Positions 10,274 to 21,486 of a DNA stretch of 64,000 bases are shown here, in pieces; the stretch's first letter is position 1, and every line of letters starts with the position of its first letter. A model generated the notes under the pieces. It was not told the origin of the DNA. It did not search any database and saw only the letters and a list, made by a program, of their open reading frames with translations. Source of the stretch: Burkholderia savannae (lineage in GTDB: Bacteria > Pseudomonadota > Gammaproteobacteria > Burkholderiales > Burkholderiaceae); NCBI RefSeq assembly GCF_001524445.2, contig NZ_CP013417.1:3038001-3102000 (forward strand), read 5' to 3'. The translations under genes were made by a program, and so were the position numbers.

Positions 10274-11869
10274 TCAAACGACTTTCAGCACGCCCATCAT
10301 CCCGAGATCCTCGTGCTCGAGAATATGGCAGTGGAACATCCGCTCGCCGCGCTCGAACTGCGCCGTGAGAATCCGCACGCGCTCGCCCTGCCGAACGTTC
10401 ACCGTGTCGCGCCACGCGCGATAGGGCTCCGGCGTCTTGTTTCCGTCGATCTCGCGCTCGACGACCTGGAACTGCGTGCCGTGCAGATGAAACGGATGAT
10501 CCATGTCGGTTTCGTTACGAATCGTCCACAATTCGACGTCGCCGCGCCGGCTCGTCAATGTCGCGCGGTGCGGCTCGAACGTCGCGCCGTTGATCATGAA
10601 GCGCATGCCGGCCGGTCGGCCGTGCGCGGGCGAGCGCATCATCGCGTTCATGTCCATCTGCTCGCCGAACGACACGTCCTTGCGCGCGACCGGCTCGCCG
10701 AGCGAGGGCACCGCGCGCAAATGCGCGGGCAGCGCACGCGGCGCGCCGGGCTCGAACGCGACGTCGGCGAGCGGCAGCGCGGGATCGGGCGGCAGGCTGC
10801 CGTGCGCGGCATCCGACATCGACATCTTGCCGCGGTCGTACTCGAGCGCCGTCAGCACTGCGCGCGACGCGCGATCGCCCGCGCGCACGACGAGCTCGAC
10901 GCGCTCGCCGGGCGCGAGCAGCAGCGACGTCACGTCGCGCGGCGCGTCGAAGAGGCCGCCGTCGGTGCCGATGTGCGCGAACGATCGGCCGTCGTCGAAC
11001 CCGATGCGCAGATAGCGCGCGCTGCACGCGTTCCATACGCGCCAGCGCTCGTCGCCGGCGAGCGAAATGCGCGGCCGTCGCGCACCGTTGACGAGCACGA
11101 ACTGGCCTTGGCGGCCGTTCATCCAGTCCATCATGTCGTTCGGCGCAATCGTTCCGTCGTGTGCAAGCTTCAGATCGGAGACGAACAGATGCCGCTCGGG
11201 CCAGCCGGCGAGCGGATCGTCGGCCGCGCGCACGACGAACGGCCCCGCGAGCCCGCGAAACACCTGCTCGGCCGTCGCCATGTGCGGATGCGGGTGGTAC
11301 CAGTACGTGCCCGCGCTCCCCTTCGGCAGCGTGAAGCGATAGACGCGCGTCGTGCCCGGCGCGACGAGATCGGACGGATTGCCATCCTGGTCGGGCGGCA
11401 CGGGCAGCCCGTGCCAGTGAATCGTCGACGGCTGCGGCAGCCGGTTGACGAAGCGAAGCTCGACCGCGTCGCCTTCGCGCACGTCGATGAGCGGGCCGAC
11501 CACCGGCCCCTGCACGCCCGCGCCGAATTGCCAGAACGTCGTCGGCGCGGCGCCCGGCAACAGCGTGCGCGCGACGGGCTGCGCGACGAGCGTCGCGCGG
11601 AACACGCCGGGCTCGCGGCTCTCGTTCGCGAGCACGCGCAACGCGGCAAGCGGCGCGCCGGCAGGCAGCGCGTCGGCGGCCGCGAGCGCCTGCGCCGCCG
11701 GCTTCGCGCGCGGTGCGCGGGCGGGCGCGGGCGACATGCCCGGCATGTCGTCCATGCCTTCCATGCCTTCCATGTCGTGCATCTCGCCGCCGGCCGCAAG
11801 TGCGCCGCGCGCGAAGAGCGACGCGACGGCCGCGGCCAGCGCGCTGGAAAGAAAATGTCTGCGCAACAT
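10274..11869 (-). CDS. Tat-exported multicopper oxidase (CueO/CopA type)
   Basis: The 531-residue periplasmic enzyme probably oxidises Cu(I) or organic electron donors while reducing oxygen to water. All four copper-binding motifs are intact: HWHG, YWYHPHPH, HPFHLHG, and the C-terminal HCHILEHEDLGMM. The N-terminus MLRRHFLSSALAAAVASLFA fits a twin-arginine signal with a hydrophobic core. Just after it a Met/His-rich stretch (HDMEGMEGMDDMPGM) may bind copper. ATG 11869 has AGGAG upstream; the open frame continues upstream only through the icd terminator. No copper pump or regulator is adjacent. Confidence 0.93.
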   Translation of the reverse strand: MLRRHFLSSALAAAVASLFARGALAAGGEMHDMEGMEGMDDMPGMSPAPARAPRAKPAAQALAAADALPAGAPLAALRVLANESREPGVFRATLVAQPVARTLLPGAAPTTFWQFGAGVQGPVVGPLIDVREGDAVELRFVNRLPQPSTIHWHGLPVPPDQDGNPSDLVAPGTTRVYRFTLPKGSAGTYWYHPHPHMATAEQVFRGLAGPFVVRAADDPLAGWPERHLFVSDLKLAHDGTIAPNDMMDWMNGRQGQFVLVNGARRPRISLAGDERWRVWNACSARYLRIGFDDGRSFAHIGTDGGLFDAPRDVTSLLLAPGERVELVVRAGDRASRAVLTALEYDRGKMSMSDAAHGSLPPDPALPLADVAFEPGAPRALPAHLRAVPSLGEPVARKDVSFGEQMDMNAMMRSPAHGRPAGMRFMINGATFEPHRATLTSRRGDVELWTIRNETDMDHPFHLHGTQFQVVEREIDGNKTPEPYRAWRDTVNVRQGERVRILTAQFERGERMFHCHILEHEDLGMMGVLKVV

Positions 11870-11976
11870 CGATCGACTCCTGTGTCGCCGAAACGGAAAT
11901 TCCGACGATACACCAGTCGGCGCGCGCATGGTGCGGCGCTTACGTGCGTTGCGCGCGAGCGCCGCGCCAAAACGAA

Positions 11977-12009
11977 ACACCCCGGCGGGCACACGGCCCG
12001 CCGGGGTGT
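11977..12009 (-). terminator. Intrinsic terminator of icd
   Basis: A 14-bp perfect stem (ACACCCCGGCGGGC and complement, five-base loop) lies 28 bases after the icd stop. On the minus strand it is followed by TTTCGTTTT. Confidence 0.9.
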
Positions 12010-12036
12010 CGTTCGACATCGGCCAAGCCGACGCGC

Positions 12037-13296
<1,260 letters not shown>

Positions 13297-13446
13297 GATC
13301 GACTCCAGTGATATGGCTGGGCTGGTGGGTATCTGGTTGTGCGCGGTCGGGCGCGCGCGGCGCCGGCCCTGCGTCCGCAAAGGCGAGCCGCTATTCTAGC
13401 GCTCTCGCGGCGGAAGGCGGCGCGAAACTGGTACGCGGGACCCGCG

Positions 13447-13473
13447 CAAGTCTTATATAAGACAAAAGACTTG
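13447..13473. promoter_or_regulatory. Palindromic operator-like site upstream of icd
   Basis: GTCTTATATAAGAC (13450-13463) is a perfect 14-bp palindrome. It overlaps a second repeat, CAAGTCTT (13447-13454) with AAGACTTG (13466-13473). It is AT-rich in a GC-rich context and lies between divergent icd and the RluE-like gene. The shape suits a GntR-type dimeric repressor of central metabolism. That assignment is inference. Confidence 0.55.
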
Positions 13474-13560
13474 CCGTTCCGTATTATGCATTAAGATTCC
13501 GCCATTTGCCATAGAACGCGGCCCGCGTCGCGCCGCCCGTCCCCTCGCGAGCCTTGCCCC

Positions 13561-14139
13561 ATGCGCCTCATCGCCCTCAACAAACCGTTCGGCACGATCT
13601 GCCAGTTCTCTCCGCACGAAACCCGCGCGTCGCTCGGCGACTGGGTGAAGACGCCCGGCGTCTACCCGGCGGGCCGCCTCGACGCCGACAGCGAAGGGCT
13701 CCTTCTGCTCACCGACGACGGCGCGCTGCAGGCGAAGATCGCCGAGCCGCGCCACAAGCTCGTCAAACGCTACTGGGCGCAGGTCGAGGGCGCGCCGGAC
13801 GCGGCCGCGATCGCGGCGCTGGAGCGCGGCGTCGATCTCGGCGACTACGTGACCCGCCCGTGCCGCGCGCGTTTCGTCGCGCCGCCCGACGCGCTCTGGC
13901 CGCGCACCCCGCCGATCCGCTTTCGCGCCGCGATCCCGACGACCTGGATCGAGCTCGAGATCGCCGAGGGCAAGAACCGCCAGGTGCGGCGAATGACCGC
14001 GGCGGTCGGCTTTCCGACGCTGCGCCTCATCCGCGTCGGCATCGGCGCGCTCGACGTGTTCGCGCTCGGCCTCGCGCCCGGCGAAACCCGCGAGTTGCCG
14101 CCCCGCGCGCCCTGGGAGCGCGCAAAGCGGCCTGGATGA
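13561..14139 (+). CDS. RluE-like 23S rRNA pseudouridine synthase
   Basis: The 192-residue protein belongs to the RsuA/RluB/E/F family. In E. coli RluE makes pseudouridine 2457 in 23S rRNA. The catalytic aspartate is residue 41 in GRLDADSEGLLLL, and the family C-terminal signature GKNRQVRRMTAAVG is intact. There is no N-terminal S4 domain, and the protein starts directly at LIALNKPFG, which is the RluE architecture. It is divergent from icd and no downstream partner is evident. Confidence 0.88.
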   Translation: MRLIALNKPFGTICQFSPHETRASLGDWVKTPGVYPAGRLDADSEGLLLLTDDGALQAKIAEPRHKLVKRYWAQVEGAPDAAAIAALERGVDLGDYVTRPCRARFVAPPDALWPRTPPIRFRAAIPTTWIELEIAEGKNRQVRRMTAAVGFPTLRLIRVGIGALDVFALGLAPGETRELPPRAPWERAKRPG

Positions 14140-14400
14140 CAATGCGGTGACACGTTTCGTCGCGCGTCAACCGACTTCGAACCCGACGCGTTAAACGACG
14201 CAGATGCCACTCCCAGCTATCCGGCATTGGCGACCGAACCGCGGTCCCGTCGCTCGAGCGACACCTGCGCGAACCGGCCGCCTGCAGCGCGAAGAGATTT
14301 TTCTCGATGCGTCTGTCAACCGAAAGGTGGATGGCACGTTAGACGACATGACTCCTATGCCGGGTCATTTGGTTAATTAACTAAAGCTGAGGAACACAAC

Positions 14401-14616
14401 ATGAACAAACTGATCGCCGCTCTGGTCGCTGGTCTCTTCGCAACGGCTGCTTTCGCGCAAGCTTCGGCTCCGGCCGCTGCTTCGGCTCCGGCTGAGAAGG
14501 CTGAAGCTGCTTCGGCTCCGGCTAAGAAGGCCCACAAGAAGCACGCACACAAGAAGCACGCGAAGAAGGCGAAGGAAGCCAGCGCTGCTGAAGCCCCGGC
14601 TGCTGCTTCGAACTAA
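14401..14616 (+). CDS. Small Ala/Lys/His-rich exported protein
   Basis: The 71-residue protein starts with a clear signal peptide (MNKLIAALVAGLFATAAFAQ, cleavage expected after AFA). The mature part is almost only Ala, Ser, Pro, Glu, Lys and His: repeated SAPA units, then a basic block with three HKKH-type clusters, then an Ala-rich tail. Codons ending in T (GCT) are frequent, unlike the neighbours, as in highly expressed genes of this genus. GAGGA precedes the ATG and a strong terminator follows. It resembles small acid-shock or histone-like exported proteins in composition only; function is unknown. Confidence 0.8.
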   Translation: MNKLIAALVAGLFATAAFAQASAPAAASAPAEKAEAASAPAKKAHKKHAHKKHAKKAKEASAAEAPAAASN

Positions 14617-14673
14617 GTAAGCAAGTTGTAAGACGCAGTCAAGAACAAGTCGTTGCCGTTCTTACGGCGTTGC

Positions 14674-14710
14674 AAGGCAGATCCCCGCGAGGCGATCTGC
14701 CTTTTTCTTT
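14674..14710 (+). terminator. Intrinsic terminator after the small basic protein gene
   Basis: The arms AAGGCAGATC and GATCTGCCTT surround a ten-base loop, followed by a T-rich tract. Confidence 0.9.
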
Positions 14711-14797
14711 TTGTCTCCGTTCCCCCGCCTCGCACCGTGCACGTGATCTGCGCGCGACGCCGCGCTTCGCGTACCATGCGGGTCTCGAATTCCCGAT

Positions 14798-14802
14798 AGG
14801 AG
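14798..14802 (+). promoter_or_regulatory. Ribosome binding site fixing a GTG start (DUF192 protein)
   Basis: AGGAG lies eight bases before GTG 14811. It rules out the longer upstream frame, which runs through the preceding terminator. Confidence 0.7.
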
Positions 14803-14810
14803 CCCAAGCC

Positions 14811-15320
14811 GTGCGATTTTCCCCGCGCTCTTCGCTCGCCCGATTCGTGCGAGCCGCCGCCTTCCCGATCGCGCTCGCGCTCGCCGCGGGCGGCATGCAC
14901 GCCGCGGCCGCGCAGACCGCGCAGTTGCCGCCCGGCGCGAAGCAGCCGAGCGAATTCCCGCGCGTGAAGCTGCGCGCCGGCATGTACGTGATCGACGCGG
15001 CCGTGGCGGCGAACGACGCCGATCGCGAGCAGGGCCTCATGTACCGCTCGCAGCTCGCGCCGAACGAAGGGATGCTGTTCGTGTTCAACGAGAACGCCGT
15101 GCATTGCTTCTGGATGAAGAACACGCTGATCCCGCTGTCGATCGCGTTCATCCGCGCGGACGGCACGATCACCGACATCGACGAGATGAAGGCCGAGACG
15201 ACCGACAACCATTGCCCGCGCAACAACGGCGTCTACGCGCTGGAGATGAGCCGCGGCTGGTTCGCCGCGAAGGGCATCAAGCAGGGGATGAAGATCGACG
15301 GGCTGCCGCAGCCGCAGTGA
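14811..15320 (+). CDS. Exported DUF192 family protein
   Basis: The 169-residue protein has an N-terminal signal peptide (about residues 1-35, ending AAAAQ) and then a complete DUF192 domain. The domain signature is plain: QGLMYRSQLAPNEGMLFVF, then FWMKNTLIPLSIAFI, then the YALEMSRGWFAAKGIKQGM end. Proteins of this family are small beta-barrels in the periplasm or membrane; no enzymatic role is firmly known. It has its own terminator and is monocistronic. Confidence 0.88.
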   Translation: MRFSPRSSLARFVRAAAFPIALALAAGGMHAAAAQTAQLPPGAKQPSEFPRVKLRAGMYVIDAAVAANDADREQGLMYRSQLAPNEGMLFVFNENAVHCFWMKNTLIPLSIAFIRADGTITDIDEMKAETTDNHCPRNNGVYALEMSRGWFAAKGIKQGMKIDGLPQPQ

Positions 15321-15370
15321 CGCCCGACGCGGGCGACGCGCGCCGCCCGCCTCCGCCCGTGCCGCGACAG

Positions 15371-15395
15371 AAAGCCGGCCGCGCGCCGGCTTTTT
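15371..15395 (+). terminator. Intrinsic terminator after the DUF192 gene
   Basis: A nine-base stem AAAGCCGGC with its complement is followed by five T residues. Confidence 0.85.
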
Positions 15396-15581
15396 CGCGC
15401 GCGCCGTTTTCGTGCACGGACGAGGCGCTCGAGCGTTCGCCGACGCGCGGGACTTGATTGCCGATGCATCGCCCGCATCTGCAAAAGCCCCGAGCAAGCG
15501 CTATGCTTTAAGTCTCGCAAGAGCGACGGCGCCGGCCGCACCGGCCGGGCCGTTTCCGTCCAGAACCATCAGGAGGTTCAC

Positions 15582-17696
<2,115 letters not shown>

Positions 17697-17753
17697 GCGG
17701 CCGGCTTGCGAGGCCGTGCGGCGGCGGCATCGCGCCGCGCGGCCCATGAAACG

Positions 17754-17781
17754 AAAGCCCGTCCGGAAACGGACGGGCTTT
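17754..17781 (+). terminator. Intrinsic terminator after fusA
   Basis: The 12-bp stem AAAGCCCGTCCG with its complement has a four-base loop and is followed by TCGTTTC. The surrounding 50 bases closely resemble 21320-21371. Confidence 0.88.
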
Positions 17782-17783
17782 CG

Positions 17784-18907
17784 TTTCGGCACGCGCCGCC
17801 CGGGCATCGACGAGGCCACGGCGGAGCGTTCACGCCGCCCGCCTCGCGACGAGGCGTCGTCTCCCCGCCACGCTCGGCGCGGCGCTGACCGCGGTCGCGC
17901 TGCGTGACCGCTTCGACACCTTTCAACACGTTTTGCGATATAGGCGGCGCAAGCGCACCGCGCACGATATCCGTAACGTTCCCGCTCGGGCTGGCAGGCC
18001 TGAACCGCGCGATCCCGCAGAATCGCGCGGCGGCATAACCCCGCCGCACGCCGGACGCTGCGGACTCGGCCGGCACGCATGCGCATCCGCGGGCTTCTTC
18101 GCCCGCTTCTTCGCGCGCTTGGCGCGCCCGCGGCTCCGGTTCGTTTCGACTAGCCGGAACAGGTATCCGGCCGCCGTGCCGGCCGGCTCGGTTTCAATTC
18201 TGTAACCAAACCCGCCTCCTTGCGATCGACGCCACACCGGCGAGCCAGGACCTGCCGCGCTTCCGGATTCCGCCGTTTCCCGCGCGGATCATGGCCCCAA
18301 TGACGCCGATCGGATCGACGGACGACGTGCCGATGAGCCGCGCGCGCGGCCGGGAGACGGGCGATCCGCAGCGCGAGCATCTTCACGACGCGAGCACAAC
18401 GGTCGTGCCCTCGACGCGCGCATGCGCGATCGGCGGCATCCAGGCGGCCTCCCTGCTCGCCCACACGCTCTCGCCGCCGGGCGCGGAGCGCAACCCGCTC
18501 GACGCGATCGGCGAGAGGGTCGGCGCGATCGGATGTGGGATCGCCGCGCTGTTCCTGGCCTGCCGGATCGCATCGATCCTGCGCCGCCGCTCGCGGCGCG
18601 CGGCCGACGCGTCCACGCGCGGACCTTCCTCCCGACGTTTCATTTCGGAAACAAAACCGCTTCTCCGATGTTTCAGCGCCGCGTTCGCGAAGCGCCCACG
18701 CCTTGCTCGATGGGCGTGAGCGGCCGATGGCACGGTTATCGCAGTGAGGGGCGCGCACGGCGGGCCCGCGTGCCGATCGACGCGGCCGGCTGGTCTCGCA
18801 CCAGTCCGGACGAGATCGGCCACTGAAACGACAACGCATCTTCCGGCCCCCGGGCAACACACGCATAAAACCGCGCGGCAACACGGACCGCGCGCTTCGG
18901 GAGACCC
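17784..18907. other. Gene-poor stretch between fusA and the glycine-rich gene
   Basis: Apart from one doubtful frame at 18291-18719, I see no convincing gene here on either strand. The reading frames are short, arginine-rich and lack recognisable motifs. The segment has no clear insertion-sequence ends and no long repeat. It looks like decayed or species-specific DNA. Confidence 0.5.
18291..18719 (+). CDS. Doubtful small hypothetical protein
   Basis: A 142-codon frame whose first hundred or so codons strongly prefer G or C in the third position, as real genes here do; the last thirty do not. It contains one hydrophobic stretch (GAIGCGIAALFLACRIASIL) flanked by a basic RRRSRR segment, which could be a membrane anchor. 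There is no good ribosome binding site, and I recognise no family. It may be a gene remnant with a degraded 3' end. Confidence 0.25.
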   Translation: MAPMTPIGSTDDVPMSRARGRETGDPQREHLHDASTTVVPSTRACAIGGIQAASLLAHTLSPPGAERNPLDAIGERVGAIGCGIAALFLACRIASILRRRSRRAADASTRGPSSRRFISETKPLLRCFSAAFAKRPRLARWA

Positions 18908-20881
18908 ATGATGCACAAGACGAAACAGCCGTACCGCGCGGCGGGCCGATGCTATCGCGCGACCTTGCTGGCGGCGGCCGCATTCGCGTACTGCTGCGGC
19001 TCGTATGCGCTCGCGCAAGAAATCATGCCCGCGGGGCCGAGCGCCGCGCAGTCACGCGACGACGCGCCGCTTTCCGCACCGTTGCCGGTTGCGCAAAACG
19101 CGACGCAGGCCGGCGCGCCGGATGTGTCCGCCAATGCGGACGTCGCGATGCCGCCGGCGGAACTGGCGTCGCCCTGCTCCGCCGATCCGGCAGCGTGCGA
19201 ATCCGTGCTTCATCTCGCCAACGGCGCGGGGGGCAACGGCGAGCACGGAATCGGAACCGGCGGCAGCCCGGGCAATGGCCGTGGAAGCGGCGGCAATGGA
19301 AACAACGGGGATGGCGCCGTCGGGCCGGCTGGCATCGGGGGCGGCGCGACGACAGGTTCGACCTCCGGCGGCACGACCGGCACGGGCCGCGGCAGCGGTA
19401 ACTCCGCGGGCAACGCATCGGGCATCGGCAACGCCGGCGGCGGACATTCGGGTGGTGGTACGTCGGGTGGTGGTGCTGCGGGTGGTGGTGCTGCGGGTGG
19501 CGGCACTTCGGGCGGCGGCACCTCGAACGGCGGTGCTTCGGGCGGCGGCACTTCGGGTGGAGGCACTTCGGGCAGCGGCACCTCGAACGGCGGTGCTTCG
19601 GGTAGCGGTGCTTCGGGTGGCGGCGCTTCGGGTGGCGGTACTTCGGGTGGAGGCACGTCGGGCAGCGGCACCTCGAACGGCGGCACTTCGGGTGGCGGCG
19701 CTTCGGGTGGCGGCACTTCAAGCGGCGGCACGTCGGGCAGCGGCACCTCGAACGGCGGTGCTTCGGGCGGCGGCACTTCGGGTAGCGGCACTTCGGGTAG
19801 CGGCACTTCGAGTGGCGGCACTTCGAGTGGCGGCACTTCGAGTGGCGGTACTTCGGGTGGCGGTACTTCGAGTGGCGGTACTTCGAGTGGCGGTACTTCA
19901 AGCGGCGGCGCGTCGGGCAGCGGCACCTCGAACGGCGGTGCTTCGGGCGGCGGCACTTCGAGTGGCGGTACTTCGGGTGGAGGCACTTCGAGCGGCGGCA
20001 CGTCGAGCAGTGGCCATGGTGGACACAGCGGCGGTAGCGGCGGCGACAGCGGTGGGGGTCACGGCAACGGCGGCGGAAATAGCGGTGGCAGTCAAGGTAG
20101 CGGCGGCAATGGCGGTGCCGGTAACGGTGGTGCCAACGGCGGCGGCAACGGAGGCAATGGCGGTGGCGGTGGCAACGGTGGTGGTCACGGTAACGGCGGA
20201 AGCAACGGCAATGGCAGTGGTGGTGCCGCCAATGGTGGCAACGGCGGCACCGGTAACGGTGGCGGCAATGGCGGCAGCAACGGCGGCCATGGCAACGGTG
20301 GCAGCAGTGCCGGTGGTAACGGCAACGGCGGCAGCAACGGCAATGGCGGCACCGGTAACGGTGGCGGCAATGGCGGCAGCAACGGCGGCCACGGCAACGG
20401 TGGCAGCAGTGTCGGTGGTAACGGCAACGGCGGCAGCAACGGCAATGGCGGCACCGGTAACGGTGGCGGCAATGGCGGCAGCAACGGCGGCCACGGCAAC
20501 GGTGGCAGCAGTGCCGGTGGTAACGGCAACGGCGGCAGCAACGGCAATGGCGGCACCGGTAACGGTGGCGGCAATGGCGGCAGCAACGGCGGCCACGGCA
20601 ACGGTGGCAGCAATGCCGGTGGTAACGGCAACGGCGGCAGCAACGGCAACGGCGGCACCGGCAACGGTGGCGGTCATGGCAACGGTGGCAGCAACGGCAA
20701 TGGCAACGGCAGTGGTGGCGCCGGCAATGGTGGTGCCAACGGCGTTGGCAACGGCAATGGCAGCAGCAACGGCGGCCATGGCAACGGTGGCAGCAGTGCC
20801 GGCGGCAGCGGCAACGGCGGCAGCAGCGGCGGCCATGGCAATGGCGGCGGCGGCAACGGCGGCCACGGGAACGGCCACTGA
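18908..20881 (+). CDS. Glycine-rich tandem-repeat exported protein
   Basis: The 657-residue protein begins with a probable signal peptide (about residues 1-37, hydrophobic ATLLAAAAFAYCCGSYALAQ). A unique segment of about 75 residues with a cysteine pair (PCSADPAACES) follows. Almost all the rest is glycine-rich repeat: first a pentapeptide series of the type SGGGT (about residues 180-367), then a Gly/Asn-rich part with a 34-residue repeat. It ends in GGHGNGH. GGGAG precedes the ATG. It resembles the mycobacterial PE_PGRS type in composition only. Extracellular or surface location is inferred from the signal. No secretion gene is adjacent. Confidence 0.75.
   Translation: MMHKTKQPYRAAGRCYRATLLAAAAFAYCCGSYALAQEIMPAGPSAAQSRDDAPLSAPLPVAQNATQAGAPDVSANADVAMPPAELASPCSADPAACESVLHLANGAGGNGEHGIGTGGSPGNGRGSGGNGNNGDGAVGPAGIGGGATTGSTSGGTTGTGRGSGNSAGNASGIGNAGGGHSGGGTSGGGAAGGGAAGGGTSGGGTSNGGASGGGTSGGGTSGSGTSNGGASGSGASGGGASGGGTSGGGTSGSGTSNGGTSGGGASGGGTSSGGTSGSGTSNGGASGGGTSGSGTSGSGTSSGGTSSGGTSSGGTSGGGTSSGGTSSGGTSSGGASGSGTSNGGASGGGTSSGGTSGGGTSSGGTSSSGHGGHSGGSGGDSGGGHGNGGGNSGGSQGSGGNGGAGNGGANGGGNGGNGGGGGNGGGHGNGGSNGNGSGGAANGGNGGTGNGGGNGGSNGGHGNGGSSAGGNGNGGSNGNGGTGNGGGNGGSNGGHGNGGSSVGGNGNGGSNGNGGTGNGGGNGGSNGGHGNGGSSAGGNGNGGSNGNGGTGNGGGNGGSNGGHGNGGSNAGGNGNGGSNGNGGTGNGGGHGNGGSNGNGNGSGGAGNGGANGVGNGNGSSNGGHGNGGSSAGGSGNGGSSGGHGNGGGGNGGHGNGH
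19445..20010 (+). repeat. 15-bp coding tandem array (pentapeptide S-G-G-G-T type)
   Basis: About 38 imperfect 15-base units, most read as GGTGGCACTTCGGGC or close variants. Differences are confined mostly to third positions and to S/N and T/A swaps, so the reading frame is always kept. Larger blocks (TSGSGTSNGG) recur, indicating higher-order duplication. Confidence 0.85.
20239..20670 (+). repeat. 102-bp coding tandem array, four full copies and one partial
   Basis: Copies begin at 20239, 20341, 20443 and 20545, with a diverging fifth at 20647. Each encodes 34 residues rich in Gly and Asn with one conserved GGHGNGGSS segment. Copies differ by only a few bases (for example SSA, SSV, SNA), so the amplification is recent. 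Confidence 0.92.
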
Positions 20882-21059
20882 CCTGCGGCGGCGCTCAGGT
20901 CAAAGCGCCGCGAGCGCACGTGCCGCGCAGTGGGCGAAGGTGCGCGCCGAGCCGCGCGCCATTCGTCATCGCACGATACGGTATCGAGCGCGGCGCGGTT
21001 CTCGCGCGCGCTCGATCACTGCCGCCGTCGTGGCCGCGAACGCGCCAGGCTGGACGGGC

Positions 21060-21305
21060 ACCATATGAGCGCGCGGCGCACCCACGCAATCTCGTCCAGC
21101 AACGAACGCTTCGGCAGGCGCGGCGCGCGTGGTCGATCGGACGATACGGCATCGATAACATCCGACGCACCACGAGCCGCGGCGACAGGTCGATTTCCGA
21201 TCCGCGCGCGCGCAATGTTGTAGAGAATCTGTTGGGTCGCGCCTGCCGCACCCCATGCGTCGTCGACGAGTTCTCGATGTCTGCCGCGTCGAAACAGCTC
21301 ATGCC
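21060..21305 (-). pseudogene. Decayed fragment of an aldo/keto reductase
   Basis: On the minus strand, in two interrupted frames, the segment encodes pieces that match the intact reductase next door. FDAADIEN matches FDVDDMEA, ATQQILYNIAR matches ATNQILYNLAR, MLSMPYRPIDHAR matches MPAMAYSPIDHMR, and RLPKRSLLDEIA matches RLPKRTALDDIA. Order and spacing are the same as in the gene at 21487-22332. Frameshifts and loss of both ends show it is not functional. It is probably the remnant of a tandem duplication or of a related gene. Confidence 0.82.
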
Positions 21306-21339
21306 CCGGCGGCGAACATGGCGCTGTGCGGCCCATGAG

Positions 21340-21371
21340 ACGAAAACCCGTCCAACAACGGACGAGCTTTC
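21340..21371 (-). terminator. Probable terminator of the aldo/keto reductase gene
   Basis: On the minus strand, AAAGCTCGTCC pairs with GGACGGGTTTT through G-U wobbles, followed by CG. The wobble pairs exist only on the minus strand, fitting termination of the leftward reductase gene. It is a diverged relative of the fusA terminator region. Confidence 0.55.
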
Positions 21372-21486
21372 CGTTACCCGCCCGCGGGCGGGCGATCCGA
21401 TCGGTCAGGCGCGCCGCGCGGCCCACGCACTGCGCGAGCCGCCGCCCGCCCGCATCGATCGCGTCTGCGCGACGTGCGCTGCGCGG

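Noticed and set aside
17733..17783. Mobile repeat element shared with 21320-21371
   Set aside because: The two stretches are similar, but each is a terminator hairpin next to a gene end. Two copies with many differences do not show mobility.
19210..20001. Pro/Glu-rich repeat protein on the minus strand
   Set aside because: It is the antisense image of the glycine-rich array. The plus strand has the signal peptide and ribosome site.
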